DNA from: Tubulanus polymorphus
Taxonomy: Eukaryota > Nemertea > Palaeonemertea > Tubulaniformes > Tubulanidae
Direction of reading: 5' to 3'
Assembly: GCF_964204645.1 (NCBI RefSeq)
Contig: NC_134033.1
Span: 4,151,631-4,215,630 of the forward strand
Length of the DNA stretch: 64,000 bases
Shown: one piece after another, positions 34,542 through 44,696 of the stretch
Position numbering within the stretch: position 1 is the stretch's first letter
How the letters are laid out: the number at the start of each line of letters is the position of its first letter
Program-made: the position numbers and the translations under genes
The notes under the pieces: model-generated
The model's input: only the letters and a program-made list of their open reading frames with translations
Database searches by the model: none
Told to the model about the DNA's origin: nothing

Positions 34542-36116
34542 TTACTTGATATTTTTTGATATCATATTCACTAACCCAAAAATAATTGCACTTACAACTG
34601 TAATTAAAAATAAAATAATATGTTCAGCAGCAAAGTTAATAATGTTTCCTGCAGATTTCAATATAAAACCAACAATTGAAGCAATAACTCCTGGTAATGC
34701 TGCAGCAGATTTTTTAGATAGTTCCCATAAATATTTTGCTAATTTCTTTAAACCATCTTTAACTTTATCTTGTATAGAATTATTACTTGGAGGTTTATCT
34801 GGTTTATTAGGAGTGGGAGTAGGAGTAGATTTTAAAGCATTTGATATAGCTAAACCTATTGTTGTAAATAACATAGTAACAGCTGTTAGAATTGAAAGAA
34901 TTGTTATTCCTTCTAATTTAAATAACAATTTTATTCTATCTTTTAATGATATTTCAGAATTTGGTTTAATCAACAAATCTTTAAAAATAACTTTTAATCT
35001 ATTTATATTATAATCATATGATTTTAATAATAATTTAATTTCTTCTTTTTGTAATTCTATGTTATATTCTAAATCATCAATTTCTTTTTCTAAATATGCA
35101 TTTCTTTTTTTAAATTCAATTTCTTCAATAACTTTATTATCTCTATCTAATTTTAGTTGTTCTATTTCTTTATTTTTATCAGTTCTATCTTTTTCTAAAA
35201 ATCTAATTTTAATATCTCTTATACTTTTATCATGTGTAATTTTATCAGATGCAAGTCTTATACTAATAATTTCTTTAATTGCTTTATCAGAAAATATATC
35301 TAAATCTTCTAATTCTTGATCTGTTGCATCAAGTAACCCATTCGGTAAAAGTTTTTCAATTGGAACTTTATTTGATTTAAGTTTACTAGTTTTGGAAGTT
35401 TTATTCCGTAAGTTATCAAAACGTTTTTCTAATTGTGATTGACTTAAATCATTATCAATTTGTTGAGTGTCTCTTCTCGATGTTTCGGGTGTTGAAGATC
35501 TTAATTTATCTCTATTCTCTTCCATTTCTGTTTCTAAATTATTATCAATTGTTTCAAATAATTCATTGATTCTTTGTTTAAATACTCTTTCATTTTTAAT
35601 AATTTCTTCTTGTGTTACATCTTCTATTTCATTACTATTTCTTATTCTTTTAATTCTAGATAGTAATGAGTCAGACTTAAGCAAAGTTGATTCTGCTAAT
35701 ATTTTGTTTTGTTTTTTATAAGAGATATCAATATAATAATCATCTTTCAAACGATAATAATATTCACCATCTAAAAACTTTAATTCTTTTACTAAAAGTC
35801 TGGCACCTCTATCATTTATATTATATCCAGAATTTTCAAATACATGTTTGAAATTATAAATATATTCATTATATTCTAAATTTTGTTTTACTAAATCTGG
35901 ATTTTCATTTTCAGTAGGTATTCTCGATCTAGTTCTTCTATCAAATTCATCTGTTGATTGACCTTTAGAACCACTATCTGCTAAATTAGAATTATATGCT
36001 GATTCATCATCATTATCAATTTTAGCACCTGCATCATTATAATCATCATCAATATATCCTTCATTATCATTTCCCATGTCATCCAATGGAATATTTTCTA
36101 CACCTTCTACATCCAT
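34542..36116 (-). CDS. Coiled-coil membrane protein, 524 aa
   Basis: Acidic disordered N-terminus (to about 80), a globular part, a long charged coiled coil (about 290-395), then a membrane segment about 403-425 (ILSILTAVTMLFTTIGLAIS), a Pro/Thr linker (STPTPTPNKPDKPP), a second hydrophobic helix about 472-490 (AALPGVIASIVGFIL) and a third at about 498-518. Such coiled-coil/multi-hydrophobic proteins occur in animal Polinton gene sets as putative virion proteins; function unknown. The frame is intact. Late-class start motif. Confidence 0.6.
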   Translation of the reverse strand: MDVEGVENIPLDDMGNDNEGYIDDDYNDAGAKIDNDDESAYNSNLADSGSKGQSTDEFDRRTRSRIPTENENPDLVKQNLEYNEYIYNFKHVFENSGYNINDRGARLLVKELKFLDGEYYYRLKDDYYIDISYKKQNKILAESTLLKSDSLLSRIKRIRNSNEIEDVTQEEIIKNERVFKQRINELFETIDNNLETEMEENRDKLRSSTPETSRRDTQQIDNDLSQSQLEKRFDNLRNKTSKTSKLKSNKVPIEKLLPNGLLDATDQELEDLDIFSDKAIKEIISIRLASDKITHDKSIRDIKIRFLEKDRTDKNKEIEQLKLDRDNKVIEEIEFKKRNAYLEKEIDDLEYNIELQKEEIKLLLKSYDYNINRLKVIFKDLLIKPNSEISLKDRIKLLFKLEGITILSILTAVTMLFTTIGLAISNALKSTPTPTPNKPDKPPSNNSIQDKVKDGLKKLAKYLWELSKKSAAALPGVIASIVGFILKSAGNIINFAAEHIILFLITVVSAIIFGLVNMISKNIK

Positions 36117-36132
36117 TTACATAATAAAAAAA

Positions 36133-37522
36133 TTAAAATTTAAAATATAATATTCCTCCGATTACAATTCCTATACAAGTTATAGCTAATTTAGTATTTT
36201 CATGTGATTTATTATCATCATTTAGTTTAATTATATCATGTTGAATTTTATCAGTTTTTATATCTTCTGATGTATTGTAATCTTTTATTTTAGAATCATT
36301 ATCAAATTTAATATTCTTAGTTTTAGTTTCTGTTGATTGAATGTGTTTTTTATTTTTTTCACCTTCCATTAATTTTGGAGCAGTAATAATCTTTTTATTT
36401 ATATCATTTAATCCAAATGAATTATTTATTGTTGCAGTTTTAATTAGATTATTATAACCAATTATGTTTCCCATCTTTAATAATAAATCATTAGAAATAA
36501 TTAATAGATTAGGACCTATACAATAATTAAGTCTTACATGAGATTTATCTAAATAATTTTGATATCTTATAATGTTTTCTGGAATCGATCTATTTTTATC
36601 ATTATGTATGGAATCTTCAAATAAAACTTTAAATTGTTTTTGTGTATCAAATGATGTATTTAAATTTCCTATTATTGGGGATCTTGTTTCAACTTGTGAT
36701 CCTAGAATACAAATCAAATAAGTTCTAATAGATTGATTTATTCTTTCTATACCTGATTTAGTAAAACCTTCACTATTTTCTAAAATAAAATAAACCCAAC
36801 CATTATTGTTTTCTTGTTTTAAATTATCATAAAATTTTGGTAATTTATTGAAATTTAATGTTTCTAAATCCTTTGTTTCTATTTTACCATAACCTAATTT
36901 TTTATTATAGATATTATAAAAACTATTAGATGGTATGGGAAGTGCACAATATTCTGCAATCTTTTTAGGGCAAGGAAGTGATCTTATTGTTCCAATTTTT
37001 GTTCTAAAATCAGAATTATTTATATCTATATTAAATTCATTACAAATTTTATAAAACTTAGATAGATTAATATTATTATCTAATTCTTTGAAATACCTAG
37101 ATCCTGGTAAAGCGCACTCTAATTCATTTAATATTATTCTGATTTGAAAGTATGTATGAAATCTAAATAAACTTTGAATTAATTTATATTTAGAATTATT
37201 CAAATGATCATTCCAACTAATTCCACATCCTGTTGTTGCACAATAAACAGCAAAATTTAATTGGTTCTGCCAATACTTCATATTAGATTTTAATAACCAT
37301 TGTTTTTCATCTTTCAATTTTTTAAAATTAATCAAATATACATGAAATATATTTTCCATCTTTGCATTAAAATTATTAGTTTCAGTAACATAAATTTCTA
37401 AATTAGTTAATGAATCTAAAACTTCATTTCTATATGTAATATCTTTATTAAAATCTATTGCTGGAATATTATATTTAATTGATTTATTATATCGGAAAGT
37501 TTTTTGGAAAACTATCTACCAT
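36133..37522 (-). pseudogene. Conserved Polinton protein with C-terminal anchor, frameshifted near start
   Basis: The main frame (37359-36133) encodes QLNFAVYCATTGCGIS, a Cys-rich motif I associate with an uncharacterised conserved Polinton protein, and ends in a membrane segment (TCIGIVIGGILYFKF). The frame stays open upstream to about 37510, but the ATG with the late-class motif at 37520-37522 is in another frame. One extra A in a run of six near 37507 would explain this. Either sequencing error or a real inactivating indel. Function unknown; virion surface or membrane role inferred. Confidence 0.6.
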
Positions 37523-37539
37523 TTATATAACTAAAAAAA

Positions 37540-37974
37540 TTAATAATTTATTAATTCTTTTAATAATTTATCTTGTTCTTCAACTGTTATATGACCATTC
37601 AAACTTATTATATAATCTAGTGTGTTCTTTAATTTATTTATTTCTTTTATATTAGTTTTAATTTTTTCTTTATTACTTTTTATATTTAATTTTGAACTTA
37701 TACCAGTTAAAACACTTGAACTTAATCCTAATACACCAATTGATATAGCTAAAGGTGTTATTGGGCTGAATATTGCTAAAAATGTTATTACAGAACTAAT
37801 TGTAACCGAACCACTTATAATCAAATAATATATAATTTTACTTTTTAAATATTTTTTCTTTTTTATCTTTAAGTCACTTTCAAATTCTAATATTTGTTTT
37901 TCTAAATATGTTTTTAATTTAGTTTTATTTATATCATGAGGAATAATATCAATACTATCAACTTTATCTTCCAT
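37540..37974 (-). CDS. Two-pass membrane protein with flanking coiled coils, 144 aa
   Basis: Basic helix (KIKKKKYLKSK), two adjacent membrane helices at about 47-69 and 72-93 with a TPLAISIGVLGLSSSVLTG turn, then a Lys/Asn-rich helix and an HITVEEQDKLLKEL tail. The helix-TM hairpin-helix pattern recurs in animal Polintons; function unknown. The frame is complete and the late-class motif is present upstream (TTTATTTAGAATAAAAATTA on the plus strand). Confidence 0.6.
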   Translation of the reverse strand: MEDKVDSIDIIPHDINKTKLKTYLEKQILEFESDLKIKKKKYLKSKIIYYLIISGSVTISSVITFLAIFSPITPLAISIGVLGLSSSVLTGISSKLNIKSNKEKIKTNIKEINKLKNTLDYIISLNGHITVEEQDKLLKELINY

Positions 37975-37993
37975 TTATTTAGAATAAAAATTA

Positions 37994-38411
37994 CTAATTA
38001 GTAAACTTATAAGCAACAAATATAACAATAACAGTTCCACCTAAAATCCATATTATTTCATATTTCTGTTGTTCTTTACTTGGGGTATAATAATCTGATA
38101 ATTTAGGTTTGTATAGATGTAATTTTTCTTTATTGGTTACCGCGTTATATAAACTCATTGCATCATCAACTGATTGAAAATATCTGTGTGAAATCTTCTG
38201 ATCATATAATTCTTTATTGATGTAATCCATATAGTCTTGTCTCTTTTCTCTATATTCTTCTGCAGCTTTATTGTATTTCTCTAACGCTATGTCTTCTTTG
38301 TTCTCCTAATGAACTATTTTTATCAATATGTTTAAATAAATAACCACCACCAGTAAATGCTAAAGCGTTAACAATTGCTGATCCTATAATAGTTATAATT
38401 GCAGAAGCCAT
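37994..38411 (-). pseudogene. Small virion-type membrane protein, frameshifted
   Basis: The start at 38411 follows a perfect late-class motif and encodes ASAIITIIGSAIVNALAF, an N-terminal membrane helix, then FKHIDKNSSLGEQRRH. Just after this the frame is lost and continues in the next frame (LEKYNKAAEEYREKRQDYM) to the end at 37994, which includes LSDYYTPSKEQQ and a C-terminal membrane helix. The break lies at about 38280-38300. Both halves together match one conserved Polinton protein pattern with a membrane helix at each end. Confidence 0.65.
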
Positions 38412-38436
38412 TTATTTAGCAAAAAAAATTATGCAT

Positions 38437-38658
38437 TTATATGGGAGGAATATATTTTTGTTTTTCCAAATAATCAATAGTTAAATTAGATAAAGTAACT
38501 GCTAATGTTAATTTTAGAATATCATTGATATCAAATCTATCAACATTAACACTTCCCATTTTGAATACTTTTTTTAATACCATTGAATAACCAACAGTTC
38601 CAACTGATAGTAATGCGCCATTATATAATCCAGTTATTATCCACTTATTATCACTCAT
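38437..38658 (-). CDS. 73-aa small Polinton membrane protein
   Basis: MSDNKWIITGLYNGALLSVG is followed by a hydrophobic segment, a polar middle (VDRFDINDILKL) and a second hydrophobic segment ending in PPI. This is the pattern of a small conserved Polinton protein, probably in the virion membrane. The frame is complete. Its ATG directly follows the TAA of the upstream gene (TAAATG), and the late-class motif overlaps that gene's last codons. Confidence 0.65.
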   Translation of the reverse strand: MSDNKWIITGLYNGALLSVGTVGYSMVLKKVFKMGSVNVDRFDINDILKLTLAVTLSNLTIDYLEKQKYIPPI

Positions 38659-39018
38659 TTATTTATCAAAAAAATTACTATCATCAAAATATTTAGTTAA
38701 CTTATTTATGATTATTTCAACATTTATTTCATTACTAGTTTTATGATTATCATATATTTCAATTATTATTTTTTTAATATCATCGATGATAAAATCTTCA
38801 TCTAATTCATAAAATCTTAAAGATTCTCTAATTAAATTAGTAATCTTTTCTACATTTAAAGTTTCTTTATCTATTGTTGTTTCATACTCAAATGTTGTTT
38901 CATTAGAAAATACAATATTTTTGATATGTGTTATTACATCATTAATATTAAATTTCATCTCTTTCTCACGTTTAAAATCAAATCCAAAACATATACTCGG
39001 TCCAACAGTTATATTCAT
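38659..39018 (-). CDS. Uncharacterised 119-aa protein
   Basis: Not recognised. Acidic, helical, no membrane segment. N-terminus ITVGPSICFGFDFKREKEM; C-terminus ends in FDDSNFFDK, encoded by the late-class promoter motif of the next gene. Start chosen at 39018 because the late-class motif lies directly upstream. Confidence 0.55.
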   Translation of the reverse strand: MNITVGPSICFGFDFKREKEMKFNINDVITHIKNIVFSNETTFEYETTIDKETLNVEKITNLIRESLRFYELDEDFIIDDIKKIIIEIYDNHKTSNEINVEIIINKLTKYFDDSNFFDK

Positions 39019-39034
39019 TTATATATCAAAAAAA

Positions 39035-39790
39035 TTACTCTCTACATCTTATAACTAATTCATATATCACAGGAAAGTTATTTAAATCAATTAAGTATCC
39101 ATTATGATTTCTTATTTCTAATTTAAAATTATTAAATTTAGGAATGCAAGGTTTAAAATCACATTCTGTTAAATTATAATTTATTTGAGTTCCAAATTGT
39201 TTAACATTTTTTAGCGGTAAAATATTTAGTATACTAGAACTACAAATTGTTTCTTTAGTTGCTTCGAAAGTTTTTGTAGGCTCGATTAAATTGCAATAAA
39301 TATAAAAGTGTGTAAAAGGTATTATATTTGAGCTGCCTTCTGCGTTTCCAGTAACTGTAAGTGGTTTAATTCCTAACATTTTAGCCAGTGGTTTGTTTAC
39401 CATAAATTTATGTTGTTCATTAGATATCTTTATTCTTATTTTATTAGTACTATCAATTTTATTAAATTTAATTTCAAATACAGAACTACCCCCGATTTTC
39501 AACCGAGCTCTTCTATTAATTTCCTGCGCTAATGATTCTAAATTATATAATCCTGGTTTTAAAAATATATGAAACCATTTATCTTTATTTCTCATATAAA
39601 TCATAAACCCTCTATGTTCAAAAGTTTTATCCGATACATTGTAAAAAGAATTACATAAACTTATATTAACTAATTTTAAATCTACACAATTCTTAAATTC
39701 TCTATCTAATTGTACTAGTAAATTATGAGATTTATAATTTGTAAGCCTTCTAGAATCAACAAATATTCTGTATTCTTTTAATTCCGCCAT
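39035..39790 (-). CDS. Penton-like minor capsid protein candidate
   Basis: 251 aa of beta-rich sequence: EYRIFVDSRRLTNYKSHNLL at the start, FLKPGLYNLESLAQEIN, then KPLAKMLGI and FTHFYIYCNLIEP. The order PGxY...LA..IN, LAKMLGI and Y.YCNLIEP fits the single jelly-roll minor capsid proteins of animal Polintons. It would occupy capsid vertices. Intact. The upstream motif is a weaker version of the late class (TTTATTTTACATATTTTC). Confidence is limited without structure comparison. Confidence 0.65.
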   Translation of the reverse strand: MAELKEYRIFVDSRRLTNYKSHNLLVQLDREFKNCVDLKLVNISLCNSFYNVSDKTFEHRGFMIYMRNKDKWFHIFLKPGLYNLESLAQEINRRARLKIGGSSVFEIKFNKIDSTNKIRIKISNEQHKFMVNKPLAKMLGIKPLTVTGNAEGSSNIIPFTHFYIYCNLIEPTKTFEATKETICSSSILNILPLKNVKQFGTQINYNLTECDFKPCIPKFNNFKLEIRNHNGYLIDLNNFPVIYELVIRCRE

Positions 39791-39807
39791 TTATTTTACA
39801 TATTTTC

Positions 39808-40149
39808 TTATTCGAAATCTATTTCATGGTGCCCTTTTTCATTCTTACCTTTGTATATGAAATAGAAATCTCCAGAACATAATTCTTCTAGATCTTCACT
39901 TGATAATCTATGAAATCTATCTGGTAAATAAGTTCTGAATTTATGTGTATTTCCTTTTAATCCTTCATATTCTAAATGAATTACTAATTTATCTCCATAT
40001 TTATTAGTAATTGTTTCAATGTTAGTAATTAAATATTTCTTGTGAATTGTTAACTCAGTTAGTTTTTTAAATTTATAATCTACAGATTTGACGCTTGAAG
40101 TATCTTTAATTCTATCTAAGAATTCATTGTGTACTTGTTTACTCTCCAT
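39808..40149 (-). CDS. OB-fold-like single-strand DNA-binding candidate, 113 aa
   Basis: A short beta-rich protein: FKKLTELTIHKKYLITNIET, NKYGDKLVIHLEY, KFRTYLPDRF, then DFYFIYKGKNEKGHHEIDFE. The alternation and length suggest an OB-fold ssDNA-binding protein helping replication (inference). It lies next to the polymerase gene and shares its replication-class start motif (AATAAAAATTTATATAATAA before ATG), which supports a replication role. Confidence 0.55.
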   Translation of the reverse strand: MESKQVHNEFLDRIKDTSSVKSVDYKFKKLTELTIHKKYLITNIETITNKYGDKLVIHLEYEGLKGNTHKFRTYLPDRFHRLSSEDLEELCSGDFYFIYKGKNEKGHHEIDFE

Positions 40150-40177
40150 TTATTATATAAATTTTTATTGAAATTGA

Positions 40178-43100
40178 TTAACACGTTAGAATCCTTTTCA
40201 TAATTTCATTTTCTTTTGTTTCTTCTCTTTTGAATTTTATATATTCATCTAAATTGCAACCATAGGCGACTGTGTGGATTCCATCATCTAAAATATATCT
40301 TTTATCATCAAATGGATTTAGACTTATCTTCTCTATCTCTTCAATATACATTTCATGATCTTCAGATCTTAAACATTTCATCTTATGTTTTCTAACTTCT
40401 TCATTAAATATACAATTGATGTAATCTTTGAAATGAATATTCTTTTCTACTACACTTTTGGTTATTCCTTTTAACTTTTTAGCTTCATGTTCTTTAGTTT
40501 TATATGAATACATTTTAGATCTAATACCTATGAACTCTATCATTTCTTCACCACCTAATTCATCTTTGAATTTACCGGGAACTTTTTTATTATCATTGCT
40601 AAACAATTCATGATCTTTAGGATAGTTACTGAAATCAAAATGGTGTTTTAATATTTTTAAGTCTTTTGTTATGTTATCACTTTTTATCTTTAATATATAA
40701 CTGTCAGTATCTAGATATAATATTTCTATATTTTTTTCTCCAAAATTGGGTTGCAATACATTATAATAGAATTCATACATCAATAGCTTTGAAATTTCTA
40801 AAACTGCAGCTCCAACATAAATAGGTTTATTGAACTTCATAGAAGTTCTTTTTAATTTAACTGCAGCTAAATTTTCATCGAATATTCTGTTACCTTTGAA
40901 TTTCGGATACGATTGTAAATGTCTAATTCTTTTACCATTACTAACTAACTCAATATCATTTCTATTTCTTATGTTTTCACATGTTTTTCCATAGAACGCA
41001 TTATTCATCAGTTTAAAGTAATCCTTCTCAAAATCAGTTTTAGATTTAGTTCTCTGTGTAGTATTAAAATCTATATATTTTTCTAACCACTTAGATTGAT
41101 TAAATGAAATATATCTATGTACTTTTTTTAATATCATTCCTTGATTCAAATAAAACTTCAACATTCTATAATGTACTACATAATTATATTTATCTTCTTG
41201 AGTTACCATTAACTTTTCAGTATGAATATGATTATCGGGTTTAATTCTTTTTTGATAATTTGATAATTCTTCATGTTTAACAGTTTTATGTTCGGGACAA
41301 TATGCTAGATTTCTAGATTTGAATTTAATATTTTCAGGGTATTCTAAATCTACAACGAAGAAGTAACCAGTATCTGAATCATCTGCAATATCTAGGATTC
41401 TTTTCTTCCAATCAAATTTATCAATTTGTAAAACTTCAGTTATTTCAAACATCCCATAAGGTTGTGGTTCCATCATTGCCCAACCATAAAGGTTATTTGC
41501 ATCTATATATAATAATTTATATCCAGGATTATCATTTACATTGAAATATCTATCACCCAATACACCTGAAACACCTCCTCTTATAGATTTTTCAAATAAT
41601 AGTAATTGATCTATATTTGTTAACAAATCCATTTTTATATTTGTAAATTTTAATCCACAATCCCATGTTAATCCTGGTGATGAATAACAATGACAAGGAT
41701 CAATGTTAAAATATTTTAGGTTTACATCTCTAAACCTTTCGAATATATCGGTTAATAATAATACATCTGATTTTAAATATAAATCTACTAATTGTCCATG
41801 ATTTTCTATTTCAAAATGATTCCAAATATTCAATGTTCTATTATATACTTCATCTTTAACATATTCATTTTTTAATTCATCATAGAATTGTTCTTTCAAT
41901 AATTCAGTTATTTTAAAATCATTATGATTTTTATAGAAAGAATATGGAATTGCACCTTTATATCTCATTAATTTAAAATCATCATAATTTGGGTAATATT
42001 CTTTTAATATCTTTAATTCATCATCAACTAATGATTTTGATAAGTTATCTAATGAACTATTTAAAAATCTATATGAATCTATAAATCTTAGACAACCAAA
42101 TTGGAATGATATATAATTCTCAGATGTTTTAGCTAACATTCTAAATTTATAAGTTGGTATTTTATCTTTTGATTTATTTGAATTTAATATTTCTATTTCA
42201 TTATTAATTTCTTCTATTTTATGACACAGTTGTTTGATAAATAAATGTGCATCATATCCTGATAGATTATGAAATATAACTGGTACAAAGTTAATTTTCT
42301 TAGCTTGTAAGTTACAATTCTCATGTGCAGCGCCTCTAAACTTTCCATTCAAATGATCATGGTCTCTTACTTTTTTATCTTTATAATTAAATATCTTTTC
42401 ACAATAATAACATTTATCTGCAAACGCAAATACTTCGTTATCTTCTTCTATCATTATAATTTCTATATTTGTATTCAATAATTTACTAAATCTTATTTCA
42501 TATTCAATTAATAAGTCACAAAAATGATTGATAACATTTTCATTTCTATAATGATAATATTCACTTTCAATTAGTTCTGGATAATCAGATTTTATATATA
42601 ACCCGAAAGCAGCAGCTGATTGATGAATCTTTTTAATAGTATTTGTTTTTGGTGGTTCTTCTGAATAATCACTTTCATTAGAATTTAATTTCTTTCTTTT
42701 ATAATATATATCTTTTCTATCTTTATCTGTTAATTCTTTATTTAATGATTCAAAATCTCCATATATTACAAATGGTACTTTATTTTTGTAATCATATTTT
42801 TTGAATTCTAATATTTTATCTTTTTCATTTGGTAAAACTAATTTACAATAATCATGATTATCACATAGTTGTTTATGATTTAATAATGCACCTTCAGTTC
42901 TGAATTTATGTAAACATTTTCTACATAGATATATTTTATTATCAAAATCATTTTCTGATTTAAAAAATAAATCGATTTGTTTAATCCACATGTAATGATT
43001 CTCATAATATAGTATATCTATAACATCATTTGAATCATAATCTTTTGATAGGTATAAAGGTTCTAATGTATAATGTTAAATATTATTTCCTTTTGTATTT

Positions 43101-44215
43101 GGTAATTTAATTAAATCAAATACATTTATCTTTAAATTATTATCTCTTTCTATTTTTGGAATATTTTTAATTCTAACAGGATACTTATCTATCTTATAAT
43201 TATTTTCAAATTGTTTATAATGAGTTAATCTAAAACTATGTGTAATATCTTCTGTTGGATGTAAACAACTTATTATAGCCCATATAAAACATTTATTATC
43301 AAAATTTTGTATATTTATTACACCATTAGTTTTAAATGGTAATTTAATATAACTTGTTCCATTTATACTATCATCTTTATAATATGATAAATTATTTTCA
43401 TCAATTGGTTTTGATTTAGTTAACTTATTATATTTTGTGTTATAAACATGTAAAGTTATAAATATTATCTCATCAAATATTAAACCAGATCCTTCAAAAT
43501 ATTTCTCTTCTATTTTAGTTTTTACTTCATTATAACATTTATTTAATTTATCATCTATATGTTGTTTAGATATAATATGTTGTGAATGAGAATTTATATT
43601 ATATATTGGTTTATCTTCAGATTTTATAAACTTTACTTTAACTGATATACTAATTTTAGGATATTCAACATCTGTAATTATTTTTATTATTTCTTTCATA
43701 TTTTCTAAATGTTTTTTATTTTCTTCTAATGTTTTTCCTTTATGAAATTTAAACTCGATAGCTGCTGGACCAATATCACTTTTAAATGCTTCGGTTATCT
43801 CTATATCTTTTTTATTATCTAATGAATTAATATAATTTCTTACATCTTCCATGTATGGTCTTTTATTGTTTAATTTATTTTTTATTCTTTTAATTGTCTT
43901 CTGTTTCTTATCATTATCTTTATCAAAATAATCTTCACCTAAAATATCATTATTCTTATTTCTAATATGACTTATAGATTTTAAATGTTCTTTATAATAT
44001 CTTTTATCACTGAATGATTGATTACATGTATCACATTTATATGTTTCTTTTTCATTCTTTAATTCTTCTAATTTAGTTTCTAATATATCATCCTTATATT
44101 CTAGTTTCAATTTATTCTCTAAATGTGTTATAGTTTTATTGTGTCTTGCTTTTTGAGACTTGTCTATATCGATATTACATGTTGGGCAGTAGTATTTATT
44201 TGCTTCCTTTTTAAT
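40178..44215 (-). pseudogene. Protein-primed DNA polymerase B (family B), interrupted by one stop
   Basis: One continuous frame of about 1,345 codons with a single in-frame TAA at 43076-43078. The N-terminal part has two C2H2-like fingers (YYCPTCN; YKCDTCNQSFSDKRYYKEHL) and the NIQNFDNKCFIWAI motif. After the stop: Exo I VIYGDFESL, an inserted endonuclease VII-like domain (CYYCEK...RDHDHLNGKFRGAAH), Exo II HNLSGYDAHL, Exo III YLKSDVLLLTD, Pol A YIDANNLYG, Pol B LMNNAFYGKT, Pol C LYLDTDSY. All catalytic residues are present. No in-frame ATG opens the gene; an ATT at 44213-44215 sits where sibling genes have ATG. It replicates the viral genome from a terminal protein. Confidence 0.93.
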
Positions 44216-44289
44216 ACTATATTTTTTATTAAAATTGATTTTAGAAGTTCAATGATTTAAATGTTATTCATATATGTGAATATTTTAAG

Positions 44290-44696
44290 AGTAATAGGGG
44301 TTTAGTTGTTTCATATCAAAGGTTTAATGATCGAGTTCATTAATAACAAAATATTAAAAGTAATTAAAAAACTATAATATATTTTCATAACCGTGTGTAT
44401 TTCAGTTGAACAATAGAATAATTATTATCATTTGAATATATTTGATTATATAAATTTGTGTATTGTAATTAAATCAATTGGTCGCGGAGCGGAGCGGTAG
44501 CGAAGCGGAGCGACCAATTGATTTAATACAATATGCTTTTTATATTATTAATATCTTAGAATAAATATTTAGTTTTAATATAAAATACACACGGTTATGA
44601 AAATGTATTATAGTTTTTTAATTACTTTTAATATTTTGTTTTTTAATGGGCTCGACCGTTCGACCTTTGGTATGAAACAACTAAACCCCTATTACT
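44290..44696. repeat. Terminal palindrome of the viral element (right end)
   Basis: The 407-bp segment is an almost complete inverted repeat. Arms start AGTAATAGGGGTTTAGTTG and are near-identical for the first ~120 bases, then diverge, then pair again at CAATTGGTCGC around a GC-rich centre (GGAGCGGTAGCGAAGCGG, centre about 44498). The outer ~50 bases also occur at both ends of 56755-57085. Host DNA begins at 44697. Confidence 0.85.

Larger units (their letters stand above)
34485..39025 (-). promoter_or_regulatory. Late-class start-site motif (seven copies)
   Basis: On the minus strand each start codon is preceded by a motif close to TTTTTTTGATAAATAAATG. Copies end at ATGs at 34487, 36116, 37522, 37974, 38411, 38658 and 39018. 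The same T-run, purine and TAAATAA core recur although the genes are unrelated, so the motif is regulatory. It contains AATAAA, so it could also end the upstream transcript. Confidence 0.75.
33210..44240 (-). promoter_or_regulatory. Replication-class start-site motif (three copies)
   Basis: The genes starting at 33212 (zinc finger), 40149 (OB-fold candidate) and 44215 (polymerase) share AATAAAAATWTATATAAT-like sequence before the start, extended upstream by TCAATTTYAATAAAAA. It differs from the late-class motif. A similar motif (TTTTAATAAAAATTTTGTTA) lies before the 57238 ORF of the second viral fragment. Confidence 0.65.
27218..44696. mobile_element. Endogenous Polinton/Maverick (adintovirus-like) element
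   Basis: Seen: an AT-rich, densely packed block with integrase, packaging ATPase, double jelly-roll capsid gene, penton-like gene, protein-primed polymerase B and many small membrane proteins, arranged as two convergent gene blocks. Known: this gene set defines Polintons/adintoviruses. The right terminus is a palindrome beginning 5'-AG, a reported Polinton end; the left terminus is missing, cut by the LTR element. No adenain-type cysteine protease was found. Several genes are disrupted, so this copy is a fossil or carries recent inactivating changes. Confidence 0.92.

Noticed and set aside
34519-35013. Plus-strand frames within the viral minus-strand block (also 32331-32835, 35059-35721)
   Set aside because: Antisense shadows of the minus-strand genes; no start motifs or family features.
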